NCBI GenBank assembly: GCA_963550135.1
Contig: CAUVBP010000003.1
Coordinates: 35,503 to 99,502, forward strand
Source of the DNA: Saccharimonas sp963550135
GTDB lineage: Bacteria; Patescibacteriota; Saccharimonadia; Saccharimonadales; Saccharimonadaceae
Reading direction: 5' to 3'
DNA length: 64,000 nucleotides
Part shown: positions 42,997 to 51,789 of the stretch, in pieces
Position numbering within the stretch: the stretch's first letter is position 1
Layout of the letters: each line of letters opens with the position of its first letter
Notes under the pieces: model-generated
Seen by the model: the letters and a program-made list of their open reading frames with translations, nothing else
The model's database searches: none
What the model was told of the DNA's origin: nothing
Position numbers and translations under genes: made by a program

Positions 42997-44045
42997 GACA
43001 AGTTTCTCCGTTTCGCCAGGCCAACCGCCGTAGCAAACTCGTTAGCAATCGGCGCTAGTTGCTGCTGCATGCTCTGCGAGACATTTATATTTTGCCAAGG
43101 GCTAGTTGCAACCGCTGATATATTAATCTTGCCCGCCAGATACGAATCAATCTGCGGCACAGTCGCGCCGTATCCAGATAACAAAGCTTGAGAAACGGCC
43201 ACATCTTCATACCTATTCTGGAAGAATTTAATCGATTTTGATAATTCAGAAGCAAAATTATCAAGCGTCATCTCGACAGCGCGGAAAACTTGCCCTTCGA
43301 GGCGACTTTGATCTAGACCAAATTTCAGGATAAACTGGCGAGCCTGATCCTCTTGGACGCTCAGGTTCTGAGCTACAGCCTTAACTAGCGAGTTCAGCCC
43401 AGTCGGAATCGTTCTGATTAACCGCGGCGTATCGCCATAAGTCAAAGCGATATCTGTCGATAACTCGCCCATATCGACCAGCATATAAGCTGAATTACTA
43501 GCAGTCGCTGGCACTAACGCTCGCACCATCGCTAATGGGTCCGGCTCTTCGGCTATCACATTCAGGCCAAGCGATTCAATTAACTCCAAACGCTCTTCGC
43601 TATATTGCTTGGACACGCTAGTGATTAATACTTCGTTTTGGTTTTGCGACTTTAGCGAACCGCCTAGCAAAGCCCAGTCAACTTTCGCCTCGTCACTGCT
43701 CATCGGAATATACTGATCAACTTGGTATTTCATAGTCGCCCGCAGTTCCGCTTCGCTCATCGCTGGTACGTCGATAACCGTAGTGAAAGTCTTACTCGAC
43801 GGCAAGCCAATCGCCACATTTTTAGTACGAATACCAGACTGGCCTACTGCCGTCATCGTGGCCTCGCCGAGCCGGCGCCGTGCTTCTGGCGAGTCGCTCG
43901 CGGTAATTTTGTGATCGACAGGCACATATCCGTATGCAACCAGATTCCAACTACCCTGGCCAGAAGCAGCTAGCTGCAATACTCGCACCGCGTTGGTACC
44001 GATGTCGAGTGCAAAGAAATCGCCCATCCCTTTTTGAATTTTCAT
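42993..44045 (-). CDS. pilM: Type IV pilus assembly ATPase-fold protein PilM
   Basis: 350 residues from the ATG giving MKIQKGMGDFFALDIG; an upstream in-frame ATG is rejected because a TAATAT box (44053-44058) ends seven bases before this one. It has an actin/FtsA-like fold with FALDIGTNAVRVLQL, NVAIGLPSSKTFTTVIDVP, MLVDMGELSTDIAL and LLSGYGATVPQID. It is a cytoplasmic ring protein that binds the PilN tail, and first gene of the pilM-N-O-(97 aa)-B-T-C operon. Confidence 0.92.
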   Translation of the reverse strand: MKIQKGMGDFFALDIGTNAVRVLQLAASGQGSWNLVAYGYVPVDHKITASDSPEARRRLGEATMTAVGQSGIRTKNVAIGLPSSKTFTTVIDVPAMSEAELRATMKYQVDQYIPMSSDEAKVDWALLGGSLKSQNQNEVLITSVSKQYSEERLELIESLGLNVIAEEPDPLAMVRALVPATASNSAYMLVDMGELSTDIALTYGDTPRLIRTIPTGLNSLVKAVAQNLSVQEDQARQFILKFGLDQSRLEGQVFRAVEMTLDNFASELSKSIKFFQNRYEDVAVSQALLSGYGATVPQIDSYLAGKINISAVATSPWQNINVSQSMQQQLAPIANEFATAVGLAKRRNLS

Positions 44046-44052
44046 ATACCTT

Positions 44053-44058
44053 ATATTA
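44053..44058 (-). promoter_or_regulatory. -10 box (TAATAT) of the pilM operon
   Basis: TAATAT on the minus strand ends seven bases before the pilM ATG, suggesting a leaderless or near-leaderless transcript. The -35 is weak (TTGCGT at 19 bp). Divergent ychF starts 80 bp away. Confidence 0.4.
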
Positions 44059-44125
44059 TGCATAAGCAAAGTAAAAAACGCAAGCTTTTTAGATAATTAC
44101 TTTTCGGACAATACCCTTTAAATGC

Positions 44126-44131
44126 TATAAT
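44126..44131 (+). promoter_or_regulatory. Extended -10 box (TGC-TATAAT) of ychF
   Basis: TATAAT preceded by TGC, ending eight bases before the ychF ATG, so the transcript has at most a base or two of leader. No ribosome binding site of good quality is present. Confidence 0.6.
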
Positions 44132-44139
44132 GTAGGATT

Positions 44140-45222
44140 ATGAGTTTATCTATCGGAATTGTCGGTTTGCCGAATGTTGGCAAATCCACGCTTTTTAATG
44201 CTTTAACTAATAATAATATTTTAGCGGCCAATTATCCTTTTGCCACTATCGAACCAAATACTGGCATCGTACCAGTACCCGACGAGCGCCTAAACGTCCT
44301 CGCCAAAATGTACCACGCCGAGAAAATTACCCCGGCTACCGTGACTTTTGTCGATATTGCCGGGCTGGTCGCCGGCGCTTCCAAAGGCGAAGGCTTAGGC
44401 AATAAATTCTTAGCCAACATCCGCCAATGCGATGCCATTGTCCATATCGTCCGCGCTTTTGAAAGCAACGATATCGTTCATGTCGAGAATATTATCGATC
44501 CAAAACGCGATATCGATACTATCAATACCGAACTGATTTTGGCTGATCTGCAAACGCTAGAAACTCGCCTGACTCGCCTTGCCAAAGAGGCCAAAGCCAA
44601 CCCCAAAGCTAGCGCTATCAAAAATCGTTTAGAAGTGCTTGCTGAAAAACTGCGCGCTGGCACGCCAATTAACGAAATTTCCGGCGTTGATCCTGACGAT
44701 ATCGCTGATTTACACCTTTTGACTGCCAAGCCAGTAATTTATGTGTTCAACGTCAATGAAGAAACCCTGGCTAGCGAAGACAAGAAGCAGAGCCTGCGCA
44801 ATCTCGTGCCGTACGCTCGCAGCCTATTTATCTGCGCCAAGCTTGAGGACGAAATTAAAGGCCTTAACCCCAGCGATACACTCGAACTCTTACAAAGTTA
44901 CGACGTGCCAGAAGCCGGGCTAACGCAAATGATTCGTGCCACCTACGATTTACTCGGGCTGCAAAGCTATTTAACCGCCGGACCGAAAGAGGTTCGCGCC
45001 TGGACGATCCACCAGGGCTGGACCGCTCCGCAAGCCGCCGGCGTCATTCACACTGATTTCGAAAAGGGTTTTATCGCTGCTCAAGTTGTTAATTACGATG
45101 ATTTAGTCGCTGCTGGCTCAGAGGCTAACGCTCGCGCCGCCGGCAAAATCCGCACCGAAGGTAAAACTTACGTCATGCAGCCAGATGATGTAGTTGAATT
45201 TAGATTTAACGTTAGCAAATAA
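44140..45222 (+). CDS. ychF: Redox-regulated P-loop ATPase YchF/OLA1
   Basis: 360 residues with G1 GIVGLPNVGKSTLFNALT, switch regions NYPFATIEPN, G3 FVDIAGLVAGASKGEGLGN and the C-terminal TGS domain (VRAWTIHQGWTAPQAAGVIHTDFEKGFI). The G4 motif reads YVFNVNEE rather than NKxD, the known reason why YchF prefers ATP. It binds ribosomes and is implicated in stress response. It is a single gene with a near-leaderless promoter. Confidence 0.96.
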   Translation: MSLSIGIVGLPNVGKSTLFNALTNNNILAANYPFATIEPNTGIVPVPDERLNVLAKMYHAEKITPATVTFVDIAGLVAGASKGEGLGNKFLANIRQCDAIVHIVRAFESNDIVHVENIIDPKRDIDTINTELILADLQTLETRLTRLAKEAKANPKASAIKNRLEVLAEKLRAGTPINEISGVDPDDIADLHLLTAKPVIYVFNVNEETLASEDKKQSLRNLVPYARSLFICAKLEDEIKGLNPSDTLELLQSYDVPEAGLTQMIRATYDLLGLQSYLTAGPKEVRAWTIHQGWTAPQAAGVIHTDFEKGFIAAQVVNYDDLVAAGSEANARAAGKIRTEGKTYVMQPDDVVEFRFNVSK

Positions 45223-45298
45223 TTTAGCATTTAATCGCTTAAATTTGATATAGCTTAGGCTAATTTGCCAGCGAATCACCAGCCAGCCGCATAAGCTG

Positions 45299-46024
45299 CT
45301 AACAACTTCCAGCTTTTCTCAATATATAAAACCGCTCCAAGTTGCCGTGCGCGCCTTTCACTTCGCTATCTGCTTTATTAATAATTATGAAATTAGCACG
45401 CGCCCACTGCTCGAATTCGCGCAAGATTGCCCGCCGCACGCCGTCATTCTTGACGACACCGCCGCGAGTCAGCTGTTGGCGTTGCGCCTCAAACTGCGGT
45501 TTAACCATTGCTACTATCGTTGTATTTTTATCAACGATTTTCGCAACGTGCGGCAAGATTTGCCTCAGACTAATAAACGACACGTCAATCACTACCATAT
45601 CCGGAGTTTCATTTGGCACAAAATCCCGAATGTCAGTTTTTTCATACAGCTCAATTCGTTTATTGCCGCGTAAGCTCGGGTGCAGCTGATCGGTGCCGAC
45701 ATCCACGGCGTATATTTTCTTCGCACCATGCTGCAGCGCATAATCAGTAAAGCCGCCGGTACTGCTGCCAATGTCAAATACCGTCTTGCCATGAAAGTCC
45801 AAATTAAAAGCTTTCGCCGCGCCTGCCAACTTCAATCCTGCCCGCGATACATAACGCTCTGACGCTGCTAATTCAATTGAGACCGACTCCTCGACAAATA
45901 ATCCCGGCTTGGCTGCTACCCGCCCGCCAACGCGCACACGTCCCAAACGAATCCAATTCTCGGCTTCCGAACGCGAGCCTACCAATCCGCGCGCCAACAT
46001 TAATTTATCTAACCGTTGCTTCAT
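45299..46024 (-). CDS. tlyA: TlyA-family rRNA 2'-O-methyltransferase
   Basis: 241 residues. An N-terminal S4 RNA-binding domain (RLDKLMLARGLVGSRSEAENWIRLGRVRVGG) is followed by an FtsJ/RrmJ-like SAM domain (KTVFDIGSSTGGFTDYALQHGAKKIYAVDVGTDQL, MVVIDVSFISLRQILP, VAMVKPQFEAQR). TlyA methylates 16S and 23S rRNA cytidines at subunit interfaces, which affects capreomycin sensitivity. It is 12 nt downstream of the beta-lactamase-fold gene on the same strand and probably in one operon. Confidence 0.93.
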   Translation of the reverse strand: MKQRLDKLMLARGLVGSRSEAENWIRLGRVRVGGRVAAKPGLFVEESVSIELAASERYVSRAGLKLAGAAKAFNLDFHGKTVFDIGSSTGGFTDYALQHGAKKIYAVDVGTDQLHPSLRGNKRIELYEKTDIRDFVPNETPDMVVIDVSFISLRQILPHVAKIVDKNTTIVAMVKPQFEAQRQQLTRGGVVKNDGVRRAILREFEQWARANFIIINKADSEVKGAHGNLERFYILRKAGSC

Positions 46025-46036
46025 TCCTCAATTCTA

Positions 46037-47800
46037 CTATGGATACATAATCCGCTCAATGTCGCGGGTCATCGCCGCAATCGCTGCGTACGATTTACCC
46101 TGAGTCATAATCGTCATCACGTAAGTACCGCGTGGATGCCGGACAATCGCCGTATCGTGCACGTAGTTCCACAAAAAGCCAACCTTATCATAAACTTCGC
46201 GCGCTTGGCTACCCGTCGGTATACCATAACGGTAAGGATGGTGCGACAAAGAATACAACAGCCGCTCGCGCTGTGCTCCGCCAATTAGCGAGCCGGTTTC
46301 CAATCCGACCATGAACTTCGTCAGATCACCCGCCGACACATGAGTCGCCTGCGCGTGCGTGAAAGTCACTGCTCGCGAAAACCCTAGCCGGTAAACAAAA
46401 TCGTTCAGATTTTGCCGGCCAAATCTATCTAGCCACGCCACCGCGCATGGATTAGTACTGGCAATAGTCATCCGATCAAAGCAGCCCGACACTGTCGTGT
46501 CAAGCATCGGGTCGCTCCAGCTAATTCCCCCGGCATTTATCTCATCAAACAATCGTTTAGCAACGAACAGTTTATAAGTACTAGCACTAACGACACTCTC
46601 CTCGGCATCGGCATCCGCCGACCAACCGCTGCCGCCCAACTGGCGAATCGAGAACCAAGCGCCATTACGCGCCTTATCACGCACATAAGCTCGCAAACCA
46701 TCTTCGGTAGGAGTATAGCGGTTATTATAAATTACACTCGGCTCTAAATCAGTCATCGCCGCCAAGATCACGCCACTACCTTGGCCCCTCAGCAGATAAT
46801 CGGTGACTGGTTGCACTATTGAAGCCGCATCGATTTGGCTACCTTTCTCACCAGTGGTTCGCGAAACTTCTCGCCCGTTCTCAATATTGATATTTGTCTG
46901 GCCAGCCGGATGTCCAGCTGCCTTCGACCAATTATCAATTGAGCTTTGTAGTTTTTGCCTGTTAATCACCAGGGTCGTGCCACCTTCTGCTGTTTCGCCA
47001 AACTCTAGCCACGAAGCTTTCTCGGCATTGCCAACTGCAAACGTTTGATCGACAGCGCGAATCGTCAAAGAACGCGCCAATGCTTGCTCGGCTTGATTGC
47101 GGACAGAAGCGAACGCCGTACTGCGCCGCGACGCCTCTTGTAACTTAGCATCAATTCGAAGCTCCGTCATACCAGCAAACGAATACTTGGCTGTTTGCAG
47201 CGCATTTTTGATAACCTGTACGCTCACCAAATGTCCTGGCACATCATTAACCGCCGTTAGCTGACCGTCTTTAAACGCCACGCCAGCATTTATTGGCGGC
47301 TGCGACAGTTGCGAACTAGTTTTTTGTGCAAAAACCTCTAATGTCGGCAGCGCGAAAGCTATATCTAGCGTTTGCACATTTGGCAGCTGCCAAAATATCG
47401 AAAACGGTACCAAACGCAGCCAAAAGGGATAGTTCGCTAGTCGACTCGCCATCTCTTCAGCCTTAATATCAGCACCAGCTTCACTCAGCGTATAAACACC
47501 GCTCGGTTTGCCGCCAATAATGAATTTAATTTTCGACCGCTGGAATACTAACGTCGCTTGGTTAGCCAAATCTGTCTCGCTCTGCCAACCAACCCAGCGG
47601 CCATTCATCCGCGCTAGCGGCAGCGCTCGATCAAGCGGATACAATATTTGCACAGACAAAATCGCCGCTACAACAAAAAACGCCACCCAAACTAACATCC
47701 GGTGGCGTTTTTGCCCGGGCATTGCCGAACGATATGTTTGTTTAACTTTTTTGTGCAGGCGTTTGGCTTTATCAGCAGCGCGCGCTCGCTTACTCGTCAT
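46037..47800 (-). CDS. Membrane-anchored serine hydrolase with class A beta-lactamase fold
   Basis: 587 residues: a very basic cytoplasmic N terminus (1-35), one membrane helix (36-57), two YkuD-adjacent or peptidoglycan-binding-like repeats (about 90-330), then a penicillin-recognising domain. Active-site motifs are Ser407-Thr-Tyr-Lys410, Ser448-Thr-Asn450 and Lys539-Val-Gly541 (KVG instead of KTG). It probably acts on cell-wall peptides rather than on antibiotics, given the anchor and long N-terminal region; resistance is possible but unsupported. It precedes tlyA by 12 nt. Confidence 0.83.
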   Translation of the reverse strand: MTSKRARAADKAKRLHKKVKQTYRSAMPGQKRHRMLVWVAFFVVAAILSVQILYPLDRALPLARMNGRWVGWQSETDLANQATLVFQRSKIKFIIGGKPSGVYTLSEAGADIKAEEMASRLANYPFWLRLVPFSIFWQLPNVQTLDIAFALPTLEVFAQKTSSQLSQPPINAGVAFKDGQLTAVNDVPGHLVSVQVIKNALQTAKYSFAGMTELRIDAKLQEASRRSTAFASVRNQAEQALARSLTIRAVDQTFAVGNAEKASWLEFGETAEGGTTLVINRQKLQSSIDNWSKAAGHPAGQTNINIENGREVSRTTGEKGSQIDAASIVQPVTDYLLRGQGSGVILAAMTDLEPSVIYNNRYTPTEDGLRAYVRDKARNGAWFSIRQLGGSGWSADADAEESVVSASTYKLFVAKRLFDEINAGGISWSDPMLDTTVSGCFDRMTIASTNPCAVAWLDRFGRQNLNDFVYRLGFSRAVTFTHAQATHVSAGDLTKFMVGLETGSLIGGAQRERLLYSLSHHPYRYGIPTGSQAREVYDKVGFLWNYVHDTAIVRHPRGTYVMTIMTQGKSYAAIAAMTRDIERIMYP

Positions 47801-47847
47801 GTGTATATTTTAGCACGCTGCGGGAAACATCGGCTCAGCTCAACAGT

Positions 47848-48408
47848 TTATTTCTTGCGTTCGCGATACTCGCCTGTAGACGTGTCAACCGAAATAATAT
47901 CGCCAACCTTTATAAAAGCCGGAACTTTAACAATTGCGCCCGTCTCAAGTGTCGCATCTTTCAAAACGCTACTAGTCGTATCACCTTTAACCACCGCCTC
48001 TGTATAGGTCACTTCCAAATAAACATTTTTTGGCATCTCGACAGTAATCACCTTACCGTCAAAGAATTGCAAAGCCAGCTCGTCGCCCTCTTTCATGAAG
48101 TTTTTAGCTTCGTCAACCAAATCGGCCGACAGCTCAAACTGCTCAAAACTATTCGGATCCATGAAAAAGAAAGCTGAACCGTCATTGTATAAATATTGGA
48201 CAGTTTTGCTAGTTACATCAGCCGGCTCTATCTTGTCTTGGCCTTTAAACGTTTTGGGAATAACCGCACCAGTAATTAAATTCTTCAATTTGACATTAAC
48301 AATGGAACCGCCGCGGCCCATCACTTTCTGGTTGTAGTCAATCACTCGATACGGTTGACTGTCGATTTGGCATACTACGCCTTTTTTCAAATCAGTTGGT
48401 TGATACAT
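47848..48408 (-). CDS. efp: Elongation factor P, arginine-type
   Basis: 186 residues from the ATG preceded by AAAGGAGATGA; the longer frame is rejected. KOW-like N-terminal domain and two OB domains are complete (FDGKVITVEMPKNVYLEV, IKVGDIISVDTSTGEY). EF-P rescues ribosomes stalled at polyproline. The loop that reaches the peptidyl-transferase centre reads VMGRGGS, with Arg32 at the tip instead of the usual Lys. Arg32 is the residue rhamnosylated by EarP in some bacteria, but no EarP gene is adjacent. It follows rpsF-ssb-rpsR on the same strand. Confidence 0.95.
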   Translation of the reverse strand: MYQPTDLKKGVVCQIDSQPYRVIDYNQKVMGRGGSIVNVKLKNLITGAVIPKTFKGQDKIEPADVTSKTVQYLYNDGSAFFFMDPNSFEQFELSADLVDEAKNFMKEGDELALQFFDGKVITVEMPKNVYLEVTYTEAVVKGDTTSSVLKDATLETGAIVKVPAFIKVGDIISVDTSTGEYRERKK

Positions 48409-48479
48409 TTCATCTCCTTTTGCGTCTTTAGAAATACCCTTCAGCGCACGACAAAGCATTTCGTACGCTGGAAAATTCC

Positions 48480-48683
48480 CTAATCTCGCGTCACAAACGG
48501 TAGCAGAGCCAGATGACGCGCCCGCTTTACCTCGCGAGCCAGCATCCGCTGCAATTTAGCACTCAAGCCCGTCTTGGAAATTGGCTCGATTTGGCCGCTC
48601 ACCGGACTAATATAGCGCAACAGTGTCTTCACCTCTTTATACGAGAATACTACTGGAGCATCCTTGCGCATTTTTTTTGCCAT
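48480..48683 (-). CDS. rpsR: Ribosomal protein bS18
   Basis: 67 residues, family-typical: FSYKEVKTLLRYISPVSGQIEPISKTGLSAKLQRMLAREVKRARHLALLPF. It is a small-subunit protein that pairs with bS6. Third gene of rpsF-ssb-rpsR, 22 nt after ssb. It lacks an N-terminal CxxC zinc motif (it has MAKKMRKDAPVVF), so it is the zinc-free form. Confidence 0.97.
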   Translation of the reverse strand: MAKKMRKDAPVVFSYKEVKTLLRYISPVSGQIEPISKTGLSAKLQRMLAREVKRARHLALLPFVTRD

Positions 48684-48705
48684 AATTTATAATCCTTTCT
48701 AATCG

Positions 48706-49149
48706 TTAAAATGGGATCTCGCTTAAGTCGATTGGCTTATCGTCGATATCCTCGACAACCACATCTTTGGTGCTAGTCGCTGGCGGCGGTGTCGATACTG
48801 GCACATTGCCGTCGTTACGACCGCCAACAAAGTTGAAATCTTCGACTACCACCTCGACAGCCGACCGCTTATTACCATCTTTATCTTCGTAGCTACGCTG
48901 GTCGAGCCGGCCGCTTACCAAAAGCGGCGCGCCTTTTTTGACATATTGCGAGATAATCTCGCCCGGCTTACCCCACGCTACGCAGTTAATGAAGCTGGTC
49001 TGGTCTTGCTGCTGTCCGTCTTGGTTGCGCCAACTACGGCTGACCGCTAAACTGAAATTAGCTACGCTCTGGCCGCTCGTCGTCGTTCGCAATTCAACAT
49101 CTCGCGTCAGATTTCCCATTAATATTACTTTGTTAAACCCCTTTGCCAT
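48706..49149 (-). CDS. ssb: Single-stranded DNA-binding protein
   Basis: 147 residues. The OB fold begins NKVILMGNLTRDVELRTTTSGQSVANFSLA, with the conserved WRNQDGQQQDQTSFINCVAWGK and GRLDQRSYEDKDGNKR segments. The C-terminal tail is short and ends DDKPIDLSEIPF, the acidic tip that recruits repair and replication proteins. It protects single-stranded DNA in replication and during DNA uptake. It sits between rpsF and rpsR as in most bacteria. Confidence 0.96.
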   Translation of the reverse strand: MAKGFNKVILMGNLTRDVELRTTTSGQSVANFSLAVSRSWRNQDGQQQDQTSFINCVAWGKPGEIISQYVKKGAPLLVSGRLDQRSYEDKDGNKRSAVEVVVEDFNFVGGRNDGNVPVSTPPPATSTKDVVVEDIDDKPIDLSEIPF

Positions 49150-49174
49150 GATAGATTTCCCTCCTATTTATGGC

Positions 49175-49528
49175 TTAATCTTCGCTGTTTTCAGCCTCGC
49201 GTTCAGCCGCGCGCTTCTTGGCCTCCGCCAGAGCGGCACGCGCCTTATGATCTATTTTGACCAGTAAATATCGAATAACTTCGTCGCTAATATTCAGCGC
49301 ATTACTAATCTTGAGCGGCGCGTCCGCTGGCAGCTCGACATCCATCGACACATACACCGCAAAATCTTCGCCTTTGATGCTGTAAGCGAGGCGATTTTTG
49401 CCCCAATTGTCCTCAGCCTTAACCGAACCGCCGTTATCGACGATCAGCTGCTTGACTTTACCAAGCACCGTATCCAAATTCGCCTCCAAATCAGGCCGAA
49501 TAAGAACCGTCAGCTCGTATTCTCTCAT
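49175..49528 (-). CDS. rpsF: Ribosomal protein bS6
   Basis: 117 residues with the family start MREYELTVLIRPDLEANLDTVLGKVKQLI, the core GGSVKAEDNWGKNRLAYSIKGEDFAVYVSMDVELPA and VIRYLLVKID, and an acidic C-terminal tail. It is a small-subunit protein that binds bS18. First gene of the operon; AAGGAGG lies upstream at good spacing, after a leader of about 65 nt with two hairpins. Confidence 0.97.
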   Translation of the reverse strand: MREYELTVLIRPDLEANLDTVLGKVKQLIVDNGGSVKAEDNWGKNRLAYSIKGEDFAVYVSMDVELPADAPLKISNALNISDEVIRYLLVKIDHKARAALAEAKKRAAEREAENSED

Positions 49529-49604
49529 ACATTACCTCCTTGGTATCCGTACGGATGGTTACGTTATCTCACGCAACCTTAGGTTTAATATCACTAGTAT
49601 TATA
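49529..49604 (-). promoter_or_regulatory. rpsF promoter and possible S6:S18 leader
   Basis: TATAAT at 49599-49604 starts a leader with an 8-bp hairpin (GGTTGCGT / ACGTAACC) and a second ATCCG-TA-CGGAT hairpin next to the ribosome binding site. Many bacteria autoregulate this operon by S6:S18 binding to a leader with an exposed CCG; a CCG is present here, but I cannot confirm the motif. The 120 bases to the left hold a GC-rich inverted repeat that may end the operon at 49726-54050. Confidence 0.4.
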
Positions 49605-49725
49605 ACCTATCCGCCGCAAAAAAGCTAGCCGCCCGCAGCCCCCATCGCCTCTGCAGCAAAAAGCAGGCTCCGCATGCTATATATACTACCCAATTTACAA
49701 AAAAGAGACCTGCTATGGCTAATTG

Positions 49726-50376
49726 CTAAGTATGGTTAGCGGCATATTCGTCGCCATACATCATGCTACCCAGAATATTTCGATCGATAACCTCGACAAA
49801 CTCCGCCGCTGTTTCTTTAATATTTTCTCTAACTTCTAAACTATCGCCAGCTTCTCGGCAGCTCTGTACGTTTTCCCACAATTCCTCAACAATATCAGAT
49901 CGGATAGTCTTCATCACAGTATACGGATTATTTATCGCTAATATCGTATCAACATCCATCTGAGCAATATGTCTCGCCAAGTTTATAATAGTAGCATCAT
50001 CTGAACTCTGAAATGCTCGACGAAGACGCTCCATGCCGAGACCACCCAGCTCATCTTTGCGCTCTTCGGCGGCCTGGCAAATTCTATCTAAGTTCTCGTC
50101 TATAACGCCAAACAAGCGCCGCGTACTATCCTCCAAATCTGCTTCCCTGTCGTCAATAACCGAAACATATTTTGATAGTTCTCCTTTTGTCTGCGCTAGA
50201 AAGTCTCGGATTAGCATTCGGTTGCCAACTCCCTCAAGAACCACATTATGCGGCAACATTTCTGACGCCTCTTTAATTCTCGCAGAATCTTTTTCATCTA
50301 GCCCGGCGCGAAAATCAGTAGACAAATAGTTAACGGCTTTTTCAGCGACCTCTCCCATACTCTCATAGTATAGCAT
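49726..50376 (-). CDS. Unknown helical protein, fourth gene of the caspase-like operon
   Basis: 216 residues from the ATG with AAGGAG 7 nt upstream (overlapping the previous gene by 14 nt). It reads as all-helical and acidic (MGEVAEKAVNYLSTDFRAGLDEKD, EADLEDSTRRLFGVIDENLDRICQAAEERKDEL, REAGDSLEVRENIKETAAEFVEVIDRN), with no membrane segment, signal or catalytic motif I recognise. The overlap implies translation together with the PRTase-like protein. Function unknown. Confidence 0.75.
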   Translation of the reverse strand: MLYYESMGEVAEKAVNYLSTDFRAGLDEKDSARIKEASEMLPHNVVLEGVGNRMLIRDFLAQTKGELSKYVSVIDDREADLEDSTRRLFGVIDENLDRICQAAEERKDELGGLGMERLRRAFQSSDDATIINLARHIAQMDVDTILAINNPYTVMKTIRSDIVEELWENVQSCREAGDSLEVRENIKETAAEFVEVIDRNILGSMMYGDEYAANHT

Positions 50377-51784
50377 GGCTATCTCCTTGCTCTGCCATAA
50401 GCCGCCCGCGCCAGTACTGGCGAGCTCTCTCAATATTGGTTAGACTAGCTCTTGTCACCCCATCTTTGCGATACGGGCGCACAATATTTGTTCCCGGAGG
50501 CATAGATACCTTTCCTTTTAGCTCAGGCCTATCCTCTCTATATTCAACTTCCCTAGGCATTCTTCGTATCAACGTCTCGAAATCATAGTCAACAGAAGAA
50601 TGAAAACCAGTGATATAAGCTCCGTTCTCTGCCGTTTTAGCTTCATGCGCCGAGAAATATGCTCTAAGAGGAATTCTCTTTTCATCGCCCATCCACCGGT
50701 CAATCAAAAATCCTTTCTCTATCCTTTGTTTATTAGCCACAATCAATTGCACTTCGATTCGATCTTTTATTTCGGGATATTGCTCAACTAGCAAATTATA
50801 AACATTTTTAAGCTGCATGCCGCTAATAGTCCAATCATCCAAAAGCACGACTCGCAGATTCTCTTTTTTCTGCTGCACCTGCGCAATATCATCTCTATCG
50901 ACAATGATTCTACCACCGTACCTTTTCCAATCTTCTTCGGTGAAGTCAGCTAGTATATTATCAAGCAGATATTCACCACTCTTTATCTTTTCTCTACCAA
51001 TCTCGCCAGCGATAGTGCAAATCTGCAAATCGGTATTCGCCTCGAGAGCCGCCTTCCAGCTGGCGGCAATGCCAGCCGCCGCTTCTTTGTATTCTTTTTC
51101 GCCAATAAACGTCAAATTCTCGCGCATAGATTTAGCTTTAGCTGCACATTCACCGTTTAAGGATTCTATATAGTCAAGAAACTCTTCAAGCTGGCGCAGC
51201 GTTTCGTATTCCGTCAATTCTGCTCTATTGTCTCTGTATCGATCTTTCGATGTAACAGTTTTCAGAGAACTGTGCGTCTCAGCAATATACGTGATGAGAT
51301 TGCTTCTAGTCTCTTCATCCGCCAATTGGTCGGTTAAACGCGGAGCAGTCCTAACAAATCTTCTCGACTCTAATAGCCGAGCGGCGTCTTCAGGGCTAAC
51401 TTCGCCGGTTGGCGCAGCTTGGTCGATTTCTGGCTCATATTCAGATTCATCATTCGTTGATTGTGCTGGTATGAGTCGATAATTATCGGCATACAGACTA
51501 CCTTCCTGTGGTACACCTGCGCCGATCTCTGACTCAGTATGTTCAACACCGACTGGCGCTAACTTTTCCTGCGACATGCCTGTATTTGCAGCAACAAGCC
51601 TATCACGCTCATCTACCGAATATTCTGACATGATTTTAGGTCCTCCATTCTCAGGAATAATCAATACCGGCGTAATTTTTCTTTTAATACGTTTCATTGC
51701 CTCCCATATCAAACTAACCATTGAGAGTCCTTTGGCGACTTTCTCGGCATCATTAGCTGGAGGACGTTCAGTATCTCTGCGCAT
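50363..51784 (-). CDS. Phosphoribosyltransferase-like protein of the caspase-like operon
   Basis: 473 residues. After a disordered acidic region (about 50-135) comes a helical part (150-250) and a domain with ICTIAGEIGREKIKSGEYLLDNILADF and LRVVLLDDWTISGMQL (Asp316-Asp317). The latter resembles the PRPP-binding loop of type I phosphoribosyltransferases, in which two acids follow a hydrophobic strand and precede a Ser/Thr-Gly turn. A C-terminal extension follows. ATG 51784 is 5 nt after the preceding stop. A second candidate, MSEYSV at 51631, has GGAGG upstream and may be the real or an internal start. The catalytic role is inferred from one motif. Confidence 0.7.
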   Translation of the reverse strand: MRRDTERPPANDAEKVAKGLSMVSLIWEAMKRIKRKITPVLIIPENGGPKIMSEYSVDERDRLVAANTGMSQEKLAPVGVEHTESEIGAGVPQEGSLYADNYRLIPAQSTNDESEYEPEIDQAAPTGEVSPEDAARLLESRRFVRTAPRLTDQLADEETRSNLITYIAETHSSLKTVTSKDRYRDNRAELTEYETLRQLEEFLDYIESLNGECAAKAKSMRENLTFIGEKEYKEAAAGIAASWKAALEANTDLQICTIAGEIGREKIKSGEYLLDNILADFTEEDWKRYGGRIIVDRDDIAQVQQKKENLRVVLLDDWTISGMQLKNVYNLLVEQYPEIKDRIEVQLIVANKQRIEKGFLIDRWMGDEKRIPLRAYFSAHEAKTAENGAYITGFHSSVDYDFETLIRRMPREVEYREDRPELKGKVSMPPGTNIVRPYRKDGVTRASLTNIERARQYWRGRLMAEQGDSHAIL

Positions 51785-51789
51785 AAAAT

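Noticed and set aside
46037..47800. Acquired antibiotic-resistance beta-lactamase
   Set aside because: The long membrane-anchored N-terminal region, KVG in place of KTG and core-gene neighbours point to a cell-wall-related serine hydrolase.
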